Assembly: GCA_031280955.1 (NCBI GenBank)
Contig: JAITGA010000016.1
Span: 176,313-240,312, forward strand
Reading direction: 5' to 3'
Length of the DNA: 64,000 nucleotides
From: Lachnospiraceae bacterium
GTDB taxonomy: Bacteria > Bacillota > Clostridia > Lachnospirales > Lachnospiraceae
The first letter of the stretch is position 1, and each line of letters begins with the position of its first letter. Shown piece after piece: positions 10,588-21,148 of this stretch. The translations under genes were made by a program, and so were the position numbers. The notes under the pieces are model-generated. The model did not search any database, had not been told where the DNA came from, and saw only the letters and a program-made list of their open reading frames with translations.

Positions 10588-12705
10588 TTGACTGCCAGGG
10601 AATACCCGTTGGAGAGAACCAGGAATATAGGCATCATGGCTCATATTGATGCCGGCAAGACGACTCTTTCCGAACGGATTCTGTTCTATACCGGCGTGAA
10701 TTACAAGCTTGGTGATACCCATGAAGGTACTGCAACGATGGATTGGATGGAGCAGGAACAAGAAAGAGGTATCACAATCACGTCGGCGGCGACCACATGT
10801 CATTGGACGCTGCAAGAAAAAGCCATGCCAAAAGCGGGTGCGCTTGAACACCGCATCAATATTCTTGATACTCCCGGACACGTAGATTTTACCGTGGAAG
10901 TGGAGCGGTCGCTTCGTGTACTTGACGGTGCGGTCGGTGTTTTTTGTGCTAAGGGCGGGGTAGAGCCACAATCAGAAAATGTCTGGCGACAGGCAGATAC
11001 CTACAATGTCCCGCGCATGGCATTTATCAACAAAATGGATATAATGGGAGCGGACTATTTTGGTGCAGTAGCTCAAATCAGGAAAAAACTGGGCAAAAAC
11101 GCCATCATGGTACAAATCCCAATCGGAAAAGAAGATAATTTCACCGGGGTGATTGACCTCTTTGAAATGATGTCTTATGTTACGACTGATGAAAAAGGTG
11201 AGCATGTCAGCGTAATGCCGATTCCGGCGGAGCAAATGGATGAAGCACAGACATACCGTGCTGAAATGATTGAGAAGATTTGCGAGCTTGATGATGATTG
11301 CATGGAGCTTTACTTAGATAATCAAGTTCCTGCCGTGGATGTGATGAAAGCCGTCCTGCGAAAAGGCACATGCGAGTGTCGTTGTGTACCTGTGTGTTGC
11401 GGTTCGGCGTATCGTAATCGCAGTATTCAAAAGTTACTCGATGCCATTCTCGAATACATGCCGGCTCCAAATGATGTTGCCGCTATTACGGGTGAGGATT
11501 CAGATGGTAGAGCGACTTTGCGCCGCTCCAGTGATGAAGAACCTTTTTCCGCATTAGTATTCAAGATAATGACGGATCCTTTCGTCGGGAAACTGGCTTT
11601 CTTCCGTGTTTATTCAGGAACAATGGACAGCGGGACATATGTTCTCAACGCTACCAAAGACAAAAAAGAGCGGGTTGGTAGAATACTGCAAATGCACGCC
11701 AACAAACGTGAAGAGATAGAACGGGTATACGCCGGCGACATCGTTGCTGCCGTAGGTTTCAAGCTGACAGCGACAGGTGATACTATTTGTGATGAAAAGA
11801 ATCCGGTTATTTTGGAGTCGATGGACTTCCCTGAACCGGTTATAGAGTTAGCGATTGAACCCAAGACTAAGGCAGGACAGCAAAAGATGGGTGAAGCACT
11901 GGCGAAACTGTCAGATGAAGACCCTACTTTCAAAGCCCATACCAATGCCGAAACAGGACAAACGATAATTGCCGGGATGGGTGAGCTTCATTTAGAGATT
12001 ATCGTTGACCGTTTATTACGTGAGTTCAAGGTCGAAGCCAATGTCGGCGCACCACAGGTCGCTTATAAGGAATCTTTCACCAAGGAAGTCGAAGTGGAGT
12101 CACGGTTCGTGAGACAAACAGGGGGACGTGGTCAGTTTGCCCATTGTAAGGTACGCTTTACCCCGATGGATGCCAATGGCGAGGAACTGTTCAAGTTCGA
12201 TTCTAAGGTCGTGGGCGGAGTGATACCCAAGGAGTATATCCCTGCCATCGGAAGAGGAATAGAGGAAGCTGCCAAGGCGGGTATTCTCGGCGGCTATCCC
12301 GCAGTTGGTATCCATGCCACGGTAATAGATGGTAGCGTTCATGAAGTGGACTCATCGGAACTCGCTTTCCATATTGCCGGTTCACTGGCATTCAAGGATG
12401 CGATGCAAAAAGCGGGAGCAGTACTGTTAGAGCCAATCATGAAAGTTGAAGTGACCATGCCCGAGGAATACATGGGTGATGTCATTGGTGATATTACCTC
12501 GCGGCGCGGGCGAATCGAGGGTGTTGATGATATCGGCGGTGGAAAAGTTGTAAAGGGATATGTGCCGCTCTCGGAAATGTTCGGATATGCAACCGAGCTT
12601 CGCAGCCGGACACAAGGATATGGCAATTTCACGATGTTTTTTGAAAAATTTGAACAAGTTCCCGCATCAATACAAGAAAAACTGATGTCGAAGAAGTATT
12701 ATTAG
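10588..12705 (+). CDS. fusA: Elongation factor G
   Basis: A 705-residue GTPase driving ribosomal translocation and, with RRF, recycling. G-domain motifs are [17 protein letters not shown] and NKMD. Domains II to V follow, with [14 protein letters not shown] and RGRIEG. The chosen start is TTG 10588: AGGGAG (10575-10580) is well spaced, and the product begins [20 protein letters not shown] as in other EF-G. An in-frame ATG at 10510 would add 26 unconserved residues translated through the hairpins and has no ribosome site. The length is standard. Confidence 0.97.
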   Translation: MTAREYPLERTRNIGIMAHIDAGKTTLSERILFYTGVNYKLGDTHEGTATMDWMEQEQERGITITSAATTCHWTLQEKAMPKAGALEHRINILDTPGHVDFTVEVERSLRVLDGAVGVFCAKGGVEPQSENVWRQADTYNVPRMAFINKMDIMGADYFGAVAQIRKKLGKNAIMVQIPIGKEDNFTGVIDLFEMMSYVTTDEKGEHVSVMPIPAEQMDEAQTYRAEMIEKICELDDDCMELYLDNQVPAVDVMKAVLRKGTCECRCVPVCCGSAYRNRSIQKLLDAILEYMPAPNDVAAITGEDSDGRATLRRSSDEEPFSALVFKIMTDPFVGKLAFFRVYSGTMDSGTYVLNATKDKKERVGRILQMHANKREEIERVYAGDIVAAVGFKLTATGDTICDEKNPVILESMDFPEPVIELAIEPKTKAGQQKMGEALAKLSDEDPTFKAHTNAETGQTIIAGMGELHLEIIVDRLLREFKVEANVGAPQVAYKESFTKEVEVESRFVRQTGGRGQFAHCKVRFTPMDANGEELFKFDSKVVGGVIPKEYIPAIGRGIEEAAKAGILGGYPAVGIHATVIDGSVHEVDSSELAFHIAGSLAFKDAMQKAGAVLLEPIMKVEVTMPEEYMGDVIGDITSRRGRIEGVDDIGGGKVVKGYVPLSEMFGYATELRSRTQGYGNFTMFFEKFEQVPASIQEKLMSKKYY

Positions 12706-12754
12706 CGTTTTCAACAGCATTATCAGAGGTATTTTTGGAAAAATGCAACTTTTA

Positions 12755-12775
12755 CATGAAAATACACTTTTCATG
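12755..12775. repeat. Perfect inverted repeat upstream of the tuf promoter
   Basis: CATGAAAA (12755-12762) and TTTTCATG (12768-12775) flank a 5-nt loop (TACAC). It lies 12 bp before the tuf -35 box and has no T-run after it, so it looks more like an operator or upstream element than a terminator for fusA. The role is unknown. Confidence 0.5.
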
Positions 12776-12787
12776 CGGAAATAGTAC

Positions 12788-12816
12788 TTGACAATTGAGG
12801 CAACATCAAACATAAT
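12788..12816 (+). promoter_or_regulatory. Predicted tuf promoter
   Basis: TTGACA (12788-12793), a 17-bp spacer and CATAAT (12811-12816) form a near-consensus sigma-A promoter. It allows separate high-level expression of EF-Tu. The leader would be about 70 nt. Confidence 0.75.
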
Positions 12817-12894
12817 CGGTATTACTGTATCTCAACTTATGAAAAAGTTATGTCAAGAAGTAAGTAATGTTAATCATTGAGGAGGATTTTGGAA

Positions 12895-14088
12895 ATGGCT
12901 AAGGCGAAGTTCGAACGTACCAAACCACACTGTAATATTGGCACCATCGGTCATGTAGACCACGGTAAGACCACTCTGACCGCTGCTATCACCAAGACGC
13001 TGCATCAGCGTTACGGCACGGGTGAAGCGGTTGCTTTCGACAAAATCGATAAGGCTCCGGAGGAAAAGGAAAGAGGCATCACCATTTCTACCTCCCATAT
13101 CGAGTATGAATCAGAAGCCCGTCACTATGCTCACGTTGACTGTCCGGGTCACGCTGACTATGTCAAGAACATGATCACCGGCGCCGCCCAGATGGACGGA
13201 GCGATTCTCGTTGTAGCCGCAACTGATGGTGTTATGGCACAGACCAAAGAACATATCTTATTGGCTCGTCAGGTCGGTGTTCCTTATGTTGTTGTCTTCA
13301 TGAACAAATGTGACGCTGTCGATGACCCCGAATTGCTGGAACTGGTGGAAATGGAGATTCGCGAGTTGCTCTCCGAGTACGATTTCCCTGGTGATGACAC
13401 TCCAGTCATTCAAGGTTCAGCCTTGAAAGCACTCGAAAATCCTGAGAGTGAGTATGGCGACAAGCTGCTTGAACTGATGAGAGCAGTTGACTCTTGGATT
13501 CCTGATCCGCAGCGTGAAAAGGATAAGCCTTTCCTCATGCCGATCGAGGACGTTTTCTCAATCACCGGTCGTGGTACTGTTGCCACCGGCAGGGTGGAAG
13601 CGGGAACACTTCGTATTCAGGAAGAAGTAGAAATCGTCGGTATCAAGGAAGAGTCCAGAAGAGTCGTAGTTACCGGTATCGAAATGTTCCGTAAGCTCCT
13701 TGACGATGCTCAGGCAGGCGACAATGTTGGTGTTCTGCTTCGTGGTGTCGGGCGTACCGAGATTGAGCGCGGACAGGTTCTGGCGAAGCCGGGTTCAATT
13801 AAAGGACATACCAAGTTCACGGCTCAGGTTTACGTCCTAAAGGAAAAAGAAGGCGGCCGTCATACTCCGTTCTTCAACAACTATCGTCCGCAGTTCTACT
13901 TCCGCACCACCGACGTAACCGGGGTATGTAATCTCCCTGACGGTGTCGAAATGTGTATGCCCGGCGACAACATCGAAATGACCATCAACCTAATCCAACC
14001 GATAGCAATGGATCAAGGACTCACTTTCGCTATCCGCGAAGGCGGTCGTACCGTTGGTTCAGGCAGGGTTGTCTCGATTATTGAGTAG
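12895..14088 (+). CDS. tuf: Elongation factor Tu
   Basis: A 397-residue GTPase carrying aminoacyl-tRNA to the ribosome. G motifs are [17 protein letters not shown] and NKCD. Domains 2 and 3 end in [23 protein letters not shown] 12895 is chosen because GAGGAGG (12879-12885) is correctly spaced; the in-frame upstream ATG at 12877 overlaps that site. The gene has its own promoter and is followed by a strong terminator, so it is likely a single-gene unit that may also receive read-through from fusA. Confidence 0.98.
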   Translation: MAKAKFERTKPHCNIGTIGHVDHGKTTLTAAITKTLHQRYGTGEAVAFDKIDKAPEEKERGITISTSHIEYESEARHYAHVDCPGHADYVKNMITGAAQMDGAILVVAATDGVMAQTKEHILLARQVGVPYVVVFMNKCDAVDDPELLELVEMEIRELLSEYDFPGDDTPVIQGSALKALENPESEYGDKLLELMRAVDSWIPDPQREKDKPFLMPIEDVFSITGRGTVATGRVEAGTLRIQEEVEIVGIKEESRRVVVTGIEMFRKLLDDAQAGDNVGVLLRGVGRTEIERGQVLAKPGSIKGHTKFTAQVYVLKEKEGGRHTPFFNNYRPQFYFRTTDVTGVCNLPDGVEMCMPGDNIEMTINLIQPIAMDQGLTFAIREGGRTVGSGRVVSIIE

Positions 14089-14152
14089 GACAGGGCTGGC
14101 CAAAGAATTGGATTTATAAGCAGAAAGTAGTTTTATACGCATGTCATATCAG

Positions 14153-14190
14153 AAATCGCAACCTTTGTGGAACAGGGGTTGCGATTTTTT
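14153..14190 (+). terminator. Rho-independent terminator after tuf
   Basis: AAATCGCAACC (14153-14163) pairs perfectly with GGTTGCGATTT (14177-14187), 11 bp with a 13-nt loop, and runs directly into TTTTTT (14185-14190). It ends the rpo-str-tuf region. Confidence 0.92.
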
Positions 14191-14192
14191 GC

Positions 14193-14221
14193 TTGTGAAT
14201 ATTCGTATGTTGCCATATAAT
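14193..14221 (+). promoter_or_regulatory. Predicted promoter for the GT-C-like gene pair
   Basis: TTGTGA (14193-14198), a 17-bp spacer and a perfect TATAAT (14216-14221), starting 2 bp after the tuf terminator. It would drive the two overlapping membrane-protein genes from 14306. Confidence 0.65.
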
Positions 14222-14305
14222 TTGAATGAGCTTAAAGAATCCAAAGTGTAAATCAGAATATATAGCCCCCACGCCAGCCTCCACATGAAAGGATAAACCA
14301 TACTC

Positions 14306-15763
14306 ATGCAATCCAAACGAAAAGTAGCAAAACTCTTCAAACGAGCCACCACATTTATACTCAACAACCTGATCCTGATGACCATTCTTACCTGTGTTTC
14401 CATAGCTATCTTGATGCGCTCTTACTTCTGGGGAATCAATATGCACTCGGACGGGATGAGTTATTTGCGCTTGGCAAAGGAGATACTGAAGGGCAATGCT
14501 TTTTATGAAAATCCGGGGAGTTGGGCTTCAATATGGCCGGTCGGATATTCAACCATCATTGCAGTTATATCATTTATAACCTGGATGGAAGTCTATCCGG
14601 CGGCGGTTTTCATTTCTGTAGTTACAGTTTGGTTGATGGGGATTATACTTTACAAGCGTTTCGGACAAACGGCATGGGTGTACGCATTGGTGATGCTCAA
14701 CACAGGATTTCTGATGATATTTTACTGGATTTCCAGTGAAATCCCTTTCATTTTGGGAATGATAATATTTGCCTTTACCACAGCAGATATTATTGTCAGC
14801 GACACGGTCAAAAAGTCACATTACATCAAACTCTCGCTCGCAACCATGTTAATGTTTCTCACTCGTTACGTAGGAGTGTTTGCGTTCGCTGTTTTTGCAC
14901 TCTTGTGGATATATAATGTTTGCATAGTTTGTAAACAAAGAAAAAGCAACGACCATCCTAATTTACGGCATACTGCCTTGAAGCGGGTGAAGTATCTCAC
15001 GATATCGGCGGGGGTCACGGCTCTTTCGGTAGCGGCATATTTGTTGGTCAACTATATAGCGGGGGGGCATATAGTCGGTTACGGAAGGAGTGCTTCGCTA
15101 AGTGATTTGAGCCGCGGGCATTTTGTAATGATGATATCCAATCTCGGCAACAATCAGCTACGGGAAATGAACAATATTTTTGGCACATTTGTTTCAATAG
15201 AGCAAAGCAAACTGGCTCTGCCCTTATGGTTCGCTTTTATCGCCTTTTCTCTCGGGGCAATTATCATGAACAAGGAACTGATAAGGAAGCGAAATCAAGA
15301 AATAATTGTACCTGTGGTTTTTCTGGCAATAGGGGTGATTTACTGGATAAGCATGGTTGCAATGCGCTTTTTGTCAATAAATACGGATATTTATTTTCGC
15401 TTTTTGCTACCCTCCACGGCGATGTTGTTCATCGGTTTCATCGGTTTGCTCATGCAAAACCGAAAAATCCGTGAATATACGGCAAAGATGAGTGGAGTAA
15501 AGCCTGATAGCAGCCTTGTGGCATTAAAGGACAAAACTACGATTCTCAATATTATCACTGCGATATGTCTTTCATTGTTTTTGCTAATACAGCTTATCTT
15601 CGTCCCGATTCTCTATGATTCACTAGGCTTTGGGGGTTACAAGAGCATCAAGAAAGCAGTACAGACCACTAATGAGTTACCGAAAGATATACCCGGACTG
15701 GGCGGAGCTTCGCACGAAGTATACGAGGAGTTCTTCCGCTATTTGTGGAATGAAAGTGAGTAA
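14306..15763 (+). CDS. Polytopic membrane protein, probable GT-C-type glycosyltransferase (paralogue 1)
   Basis: A 485-residue integral membrane protein with roughly 10-12 hydrophobic segments. After the first segment comes a short acidic loop, NMHSDGMSYLRLAKEIL, in the place where GT-C transferases such as ArnT and PMT-like enzymes carry their catalytic Asp. It continues with WPVGYSTIIAVISF and a repeated FLTRYVGVFAF motif shared with the next gene. The substrate would be a lipid-linked sugar, but none can be named. The stop overlaps the next start (TAATG), so the pair is translationally coupled. The class assignment is from topology and the loop motif only. Confidence 0.6.
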   Translation: MQSKRKVAKLFKRATTFILNNLILMTILTCVSIAILMRSYFWGINMHSDGMSYLRLAKEILKGNAFYENPGSWASIWPVGYSTIIAVISFITWMEVYPAAVFISVVTVWLMGIILYKRFGQTAWVYALVMLNTGFLMIFYWISSEIPFILGMIIFAFTTADIIVSDTVKKSHYIKLSLATMLMFLTRYVGVFAFAVFALLWIYNVCIVCKQRKSNDHPNLRHTALKRVKYLTISAGVTALSVAAYLLVNYIAGGHIVGYGRSASLSDLSRGHFVMMISNLGNNQLREMNNIFGTFVSIEQSKLALPLWFAFIAFSLGAIIMNKELIRKRNQEIIVPVVFLAIGVIYWISMVAMRFLSINTDIYFRFLLPSTAMLFIGFIGLLMQNRKIREYTAKMSGVKPDSSLVALKDKTTILNIITAICLSLFLLIQLIFVPILYDSLGFGGYKSIKKAVQTTNELPKDIPGLGGASHEVYEEFFRYLWNESE

Positions 15764-17418
15764 TGATGATGGCTCAAGGGGATGAAACAATTACCATTAC
15801 GCAAGTAAACAAGGAAAACGACAAAAGCAGTATTTCCCTCAGGAGGTTTCTATTCCTCTTCGTTGAAAACCTGCTTTTGACGGGAATATTACTCTGTATT
15901 AGCGTTCGTATTATCGCTCGCGGCTATGTAAACGCATTTCATATTAGTCCTGATGGTACGCATTACCTGCGAATGGCAAGACAGCTTTTGCATGGGAATG
16001 GTCTTTTTATTTACCCTGATGAATGGTTTGCGACATGGCCGGCAGGCTATCCCGTGATAGTGGCAATCATGTCATTTATTACTCGCACGGAAGTCTATTT
16101 GGCAGCGATGATTGTAGCAATAATCATTATCTGGTCTATCGGTATTTCGCTATACCGGCGTTTCGGACACACTGCATGGGTGTATGCGCTATTCATGTTC
16201 AATGTTGGCTTTCTGTATATCTTCTATTTCCCTCTAAGTGATGGCGTTTTCTTACTGGGACTTATCTTATTCTCTTTTGGGATAACAGATATCATCGTTA
16301 CTGATGAAGCAAAGAAGTCACAGTATATGAAGTTGGTTTTGGCAGTAATGATGATGTTCCTGACCCGTTATGTAGGTGTGTTTGCATTAGTTGTAATCGG
16401 TTTATTATGGTGTTTTATGTTGTTTACAGCGACCAGGTCAAAAGAGAGCAAATATTGGCAAAAGTTCCGTTATCTAACAATTGCTGGTAGTATCTCTTTA
16501 GTAATGGTTATGTCCTACCTCTTGATGAACTACCTTATGGCAGGGCATATGACGGGAATGAGCAGAAGTGCTGCATACACAGAATATGGCTTTGATTATT
16601 TTAAAGATATATTAGTGCATTTGGGCGAACAGCAGCTATTGGAGATGAGCCACGTCTTTGGTGTTTTTGTTACTATTGGTGGCGGTGTCATCGCTTTACT
16701 CTTGTGGCTGGCAACTATCACATTTGTTATTTACTCTTTTACCCGCAAGAGGAAACTATTTGCGCTACGGGATGAAAGCGTTATATTACCAATGGTTTTC
16801 ATGAGTATTGGGATAGCTTATTTGATCGTAATGGTGGTAATGCGGTTCACCTCTTCTTTTAATTATGTCTATCATCGGCTACTATTTCCTGCGACAATGC
16901 TATTTTTCATCGGCTTTGTAAAACTACTGATGGGAAACAAGCAAATACATGATTTCACATCCGGTATCAGTGGGTTTCAGCCAGGAAAAACAAGCAAGGG
17001 AGTTGGCTTGTTGATAACGAAAATCATGGCAGTAATTTGCTTTGCGGCTTTTATCTTGGCAGAGTTAGTGATTGCGCCGATACGGACGACTCCATTTGGT
17101 TATCGAGAAATGAGGGATATTGTCACGACAGTTTATGAATCAGTACCAGATGGGGCGACGGTTTTGTGGGGAGAAGACGATGCCGGTTTTTTACGTTTTC
17201 TGCGTGATGATGTAGAGGTAGTGAGTAATATGGCAAACATAGGAACGACAGTGGAAACCTTGGAGTTACTCTGGGAACACCTGAGCGAGCGAATGGTTTA
17301 CTTATTCATTCCCAGAATGAACATGTATATTGAACAGGATATGGCAGAGAATGATGAACTCTATCATTATTTCCGTCAATTCTTAACTCATGAAAACCAC
17401 TATATCCGAATCAAGTAA
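15763..17418 (+). CDS. Polytopic membrane protein, probable GT-C-type glycosyltransferase (paralogue 2)
   Basis: A 551-residue paralogue of the preceding protein. It shares the loop (SPDGTHYLRMARQLL), WPAGYPVIVAIMSFITRTEVY, RFGHTAWVYALFMFNVGFL and FLTRYVGVFAL. The C-terminus adds a soluble segment of about 80 residues (from about residue 455) that the first copy mostly lacks; there the first copy ends early. The start is one of three consecutive ATGs (15763, 15766, 15769), the first overlapping the upstream stop. Tandem duplication followed by divergence is the simplest reading. The donor and acceptor are unknown. Confidence 0.6.
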   Translation: MMMAQGDETITITQVNKENDKSSISLRRFLFLFVENLLLTGILLCISVRIIARGYVNAFHISPDGTHYLRMARQLLHGNGLFIYPDEWFATWPAGYPVIVAIMSFITRTEVYLAAMIVAIIIIWSIGISLYRRFGHTAWVYALFMFNVGFLYIFYFPLSDGVFLLGLILFSFGITDIIVTDEAKKSQYMKLVLAVMMMFLTRYVGVFALVVIGLLWCFMLFTATRSKESKYWQKFRYLTIAGSISLVMVMSYLLMNYLMAGHMTGMSRSAAYTEYGFDYFKDILVHLGEQQLLEMSHVFGVFVTIGGGVIALLLWLATITFVIYSFTRKRKLFALRDESVILPMVFMSIGIAYLIVMVVMRFTSSFNYVYHRLLFPATMLFFIGFVKLLMGNKQIHDFTSGISGFQPGKTSKGVGLLITKIMAVICFAAFILAELVIAPIRTTPFGYREMRDIVTTVYESVPDGATVLWGEDDAGFLRFLRDDVEVVSNMANIGTTVETLELLWEHLSERMVYLFIPRMNMYIEQDMAENDELYHYFRQFLTHENHYIRIK

Positions 17419-17550
17419 ACATTTTTCAATACTTAATTTTCATTAAGAATCTCCAGAAAAATGGAATGTAAAATGAAGATATGGTAAATTAGTGTCTTGT
17501 AATGAAGTGAAAAAGAAGTTAAGATAATGGAAGTGTACAGAGGTAAGCAA

Positions 17551-18204
17551 ATGAAAAACATAAAATATAACAACCTATTCGCCATGATTTCCGCACTTCT
17601 AATAGTGATACTTCAGTTCGTGAATATCAGGATAGAGAGCGGAGCAATCAACGTGAAATTTCAACTGCCGATCAGTTACGGAACGAGTCTGCTTACATTG
17701 CTTGAGTCTTCGTTGATGTTCAGCATATATTTGATGTTGGCATTGTTTTGCATCTTTTTGCTGAGGGCAAAAATGCGAAAGCCCTATATTGCGGAAAAAG
17801 TAGGGCGTTGGCACATGTGGTTAATGTTGCCGTTTGTTTTCTCGATTTTCCGTATTATAGAAAAAGGTGTCTATCTATATCTTTATGAAGGACAGTTTTC
17901 ACTTAGGTATTACTGGATAGATTTGATTCAAGTGGTGGTTTTGTGGATATCATATTTACTGATGGTATACGTAAAACATTCATTTGCCAGCACTCTTTCA
18001 CTTCTCTTTGTCACCTTATGTTTTGCGGCGGCGTTGCTTGAGCTTGCTCGCCTTGTTGTCCCCGGCTATTCTCTCGATTATGTCGTGGGACTCAATGTTT
18101 ATATATCGACCTTTGCCACGGCGATACTTTTCTATATAACTTACATCTTCGTGGGACTATCTATATATAGCGACCAAAAAGCACCTCTATCCGCAAACGA
18201 ATGA
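17551..18204 (+). CDS. Membrane protein of unknown function
   Basis: A 217-residue protein with about six hydrophobic helices, beginning MKNIKYNNLFAMISALLIV. I do not recognise the family and see no catalytic motif. ATG 17551 is chosen because AGAGGT (17539-17544) lies at the right distance; an in-frame ATG at 17527 has no site. The upstream gap of 132 bp holds only a weak hairpin (CTTAAT/ATTAAG, 17432-17447). It may be co-transcribed with the zinc-ribbon gene that starts 13 bp later. Confidence 0.6.
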   Translation: MKNIKYNNLFAMISALLIVILQFVNIRIESGAINVKFQLPISYGTSLLTLLESSLMFSIYLMLALFCIFLLRAKMRKPYIAEKVGRWHMWLMLPFVFSIFRIIEKGVYLYLYEGQFSLRYYWIDLIQVVVLWISYLLMVYVKHSFASTLSLLFVTLCFAAALLELARLVVPGYSLDYVVGLNVYISTFATAILFYITYIFVGLSIYSDQKAPLSANE

Positions 18205-18217
18205 AAGACGGTAATGA

Positions 18218-18589
18218 ATGAAAGAACAAAATTTCACTTCCATAGACCACGGTTCTGATAATTTTAGTTGCCAAAATTGTAGCCATCAGGTTGAAACCAC
18301 CGGTGCCGGCAGCAGTCACCGAAACCACTGTCCTAATTGTCTCTTTAGTCTTCATGTAGATGATGAACAGGGCGATCGTGCTGCTGATTGCGGCGGAGTG
18401 ATGGAACCGATCAGTATCTGGGTCAAAAAAAATGGCGAGTGGGCGTTGATTCATCGTTGTAAGATATGTGGTGAACTCAACCACAATCGTATCGCCGCCG
18501 ACGACAATCCGCTCAAACTATTATCACTATCCGTCAAACCGCTTGCTAATCCGCCTTTTCCGATAGAACGAATCAAAGATCTTCTTTAG
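18218..18589 (+). CDS. RNHCP domain zinc-binding protein
   Basis: A 123-residue protein matching the small RNHCP family. It has an N-terminal CQNC pair, the signature RNHCPNCLFSLHVD, DCGGVMEPI, and a second CKIC pair with NRIAADDNPL. The paired cysteines suggest one or two zinc sites. The family is conserved in Gram-positive bacteria, but its role is not established. It starts 13 bp after the membrane protein gene and converges on the GH3 gene with 6 bp between the two stops. Confidence 0.85.
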   Translation: MKEQNFTSIDHGSDNFSCQNCSHQVETTGAGSSHRNHCPNCLFSLHVDDEQGDRAADCGGVMEPISIWVKKNGEWALIHRCKICGELNHNRIAADDNPLKLLSLSVKPLANPPFPIERIKDLL

Positions 18590-18595
18590 ACATAA

Positions 18596-21142
18596 CTATT
18601 GCCGCAACAAGATTGCTCTGACGACTCTCGCCGTACTGCGCCGCAAATCATTTTCACTGATGATTCCCTTTTTTAGAGCACGAAGGATTCTCTTCTTATC
18701 CCGCTTCATTCCCGGCATTATCAGGTCATTTCCCGCCTTTAAGCAAAGAGCCGCATCGGCACATTTTTTGGCAGTAGCGAGCCAATCGGTCATTACGAGG
18801 CCGTCAAAGCCCCATTCATGCCTAAGCACACGGGTGAGGAGGTCGTAATGGTTGGCGGTATAGATACCGTTTAGCTTGTTATATGAAGACATGACTCCTT
18901 TCGGAGAAGATTCACGAACAGCAATCTCAAAGCCACGCAGATAAATCTCCCGAAGTGCGCGTTCACCGACATTGCTAGACATATAAAGCCGCTCAGTTTC
19001 TTGATTGTTACAGCAAAAGTGCTTTAGGGTGACGAAGTTGCCGGAGATACTTTGGACACCCTTGACGACTGCCGCCGCCAACTTCCCGCTTAGAAGCGGG
19101 TCTTCGCTATAATACTCAAAGTTGCGACCGCACAAAGGGTTGCGGTGAATATTCATTCCCGGAGCAAGCCAGAAAGTGACACCATACTCACTCATTTCAC
19201 GGCTTATCGCTTGTCCGATGGCAACCGTTAGTGTAGTATTCCATGACTGTGCCAGCGAATGAGCGGCAGGAAATGCGGTGGTATATTGGTATACCAGAGT
19301 TCCCTTTTTTGCATTACCCAACATCCGCCGCAGGATAGTTTTGGGTAAATATGTAAACATCGCCAATGCCGGTTCGATGGGTTTCACTCTTTTACCCTGC
19401 ACAACTGCTGCTTTATACAATCTGACTCCGGCAGGGCCGTCAGCAAGGGCGATATTGGTAAGCCCTCTATTTGCCAGTTTTGCGGTCGTATAACCGGCAG
19501 CTCCCGGGCAATGAAAGTCATGACTCTTGCCACTCAAATCCATGCCATCACCAACGGTTATATCGATACAATCATTTATAGTCAGCGAGGACAAGATTTT
19601 GCGGACATCTTCATTTTCATCATTAGTATAGTCAGCAGTTTGATAAATATTTTCCCAACGGACAGTATAATCGTCAGAGGTGAAATCATCAGGCTTGACA
19701 GTCAGATGAAAAATCGGGACACGATTATCAGTTTTCATAAAAGCACTTCGTGAACGGTCGATACTTTGGTTTTTGGTTTCCTTGTCCGCAGTACGAGCAA
19801 GTTCCGTTATCGAATCACGCATCCGTGCAAGCGGTAAATGATAGGAAATATAGACATCGCTGGCGATAGATACGAGGACATATGGAATTGTATTACGACT
19901 GGAGTTTCCAATCCGGATAATATATTCACCGGCATCAAGGATGAAAGCATGTTCTTTTTCGTCATATCTTGCCAAATCTTTCATATCAAAGAGCAGTTCC
20001 AGTTCCTCTGATGTTTGCGGGCGTAAGCTCTTTGACTTGGCAAAAGCTACCAACTGTTGATATGGACGTATTTTGCTGCCGGGAACACAGGCATAAGCTT
20101 GAATAACCTCACGACCTGAGTAATTTCCGCCGGTATTAGTCACCGATACCCGCATGGAAATCGCTGTTCCAATTGTTACAGCCGACATACACTGAATCAT
20201 GAATGTCGTATAGCTTTGCCCGTAGCCAAACTCATAACGAGGGGTAATCCCAAAGGTGTCATAATAACGATAACCTACATATATACCCTCTTTGTAATCA
20301 GCTTCACGGACTCGATTTGCGAGCTTGCCATATGTACGCCCGAAAGGTACATCACTATAGTTCATCATCCACGTTGAAGCCAAATGTCCTGATGGTGTCG
20401 CCTTGCCGGTGACGAGGTCAGCGAGGACATGACCGCCGCTTCCCCCCAACATTCCCATGAAAATCAAGGAATTGATTCCTTTAATTTCAAACAAAGGACT
20501 TATATCCATACATGCGCCGCTGTTGATGACAACAATCATTTTTTTGTAGTTTTTTGCCAAAAAGCGAACTTGCTCAACTTCCTCTGCTGCCAAGTGGAAT
20601 GAGATATCATCAGGGTGGCGATCCATGCTTTCCCCGGTCGGACGGCTGAAGACGAAGATACACGTATCACATGCACTTTCTTCCACATCGTAAGTAGTAA
20701 TCATACGCCCATATGGGTGATAAAAAATCGTGCCTACGATTTCTGTAAAGACACTTAGCCGCAAGCTAAAGAGTGCCTTGCGGAGTGATGTTTGCATTTG
20801 CTCTTGATAAAGCCGGCATTTTTCTTCGTGCTCAATCCGGTAATCACGAAGCCAGCTTTGGTTAGTGACGGTGTAACCCGCACTTTCAAAGCCCTCGAGG
20901 ACAGATACACTATGCCTTTCGTTGACCTCACCGCTGCCGGTACCCCCTTTAATCGTGAAGAGGACACCATTGCCGAAAAGAGCGATTTTTTTCGCTGATT
21001 TTGATTTTTTGAGCGGTAGTGTTCCGTCATTCTCCAAGAGCACCACACTTTCTAGAGCGGCTTCGTGGGAAAGACGAGCGTTTTCTTGTTCGCGAGAGGA
21101 AATCTCATCGCTGGTTTTGGCATTAGTCTTTATCTTGAGCAT
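18596..21142 (-). CDS. Glycoside hydrolase family 3 protein, domain-permuted (beta-glucosidase-like)
   Basis: An 848-residue enzyme whose GH3 domains are in reversed order. The C-terminal alpha/beta sandwich domain comes first (residues about 25-300, NDGTLPLKK, GGTGSGEVNERH), then a fibronectin-like domain (about 320-420), then the TIM-barrel catalytic domain (about 500-848) with GRNFEYYSEDPLLSG and the nucleophile Asp near residue 784 in GLVMTDW. This permuted order is known for some clostridial beta-glucosidases. No signal peptide is seen, so it is probably cytoplasmic and acts on imported oligosaccharides. The start codon lies directly at the predicted transcription start, with no Shine-Dalgarno. 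Confidence 0.9.
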   Translation of the reverse strand: MLKIKTNAKTSDEISSREQENARLSHEAALESVVLLENDGTLPLKKSKSAKKIALFGNGVLFTIKGGTGSGEVNERHSVSVLEGFESAGYTVTNQSWLRDYRIEHEEKCRLYQEQMQTSLRKALFSLRLSVFTEIVGTIFYHPYGRMITTYDVEESACDTCIFVFSRPTGESMDRHPDDISFHLAAEEVEQVRFLAKNYKKMIVVINSGACMDISPLFEIKGINSLIFMGMLGGSGGHVLADLVTGKATPSGHLASTWMMNYSDVPFGRTYGKLANRVREADYKEGIYVGYRYYDTFGITPRYEFGYGQSYTTFMIQCMSAVTIGTAISMRVSVTNTGGNYSGREVIQAYACVPGSKIRPYQQLVAFAKSKSLRPQTSEELELLFDMKDLARYDEKEHAFILDAGEYIIRIGNSSRNTIPYVLVSIASDVYISYHLPLARMRDSITELARTADKETKNQSIDRSRSAFMKTDNRVPIFHLTVKPDDFTSDDYTVRWENIYQTADYTNDENEDVRKILSSLTINDCIDITVGDGMDLSGKSHDFHCPGAAGYTTAKLANRGLTNIALADGPAGVRLYKAAVVQGKRVKPIEPALAMFTYLPKTILRRMLGNAKKGTLVYQYTTAFPAAHSLAQSWNTTLTVAIGQAISREMSEYGVTFWLAPGMNIHRNPLCGRNFEYYSEDPLLSGKLAAAVVKGVQSISGNFVTLKHFCCNNQETERLYMSSNVGERALREIYLRGFEIAVRESSPKGVMSSYNKLNGIYTANHYDLLTRVLRHEWGFDGLVMTDWLATAKKCADAALCLKAGNDLIMPGMKRDKKRILRALKKGIISENDLRRSTARVVRAILLRQ

Positions 21143-21148
21143 GTCTTG

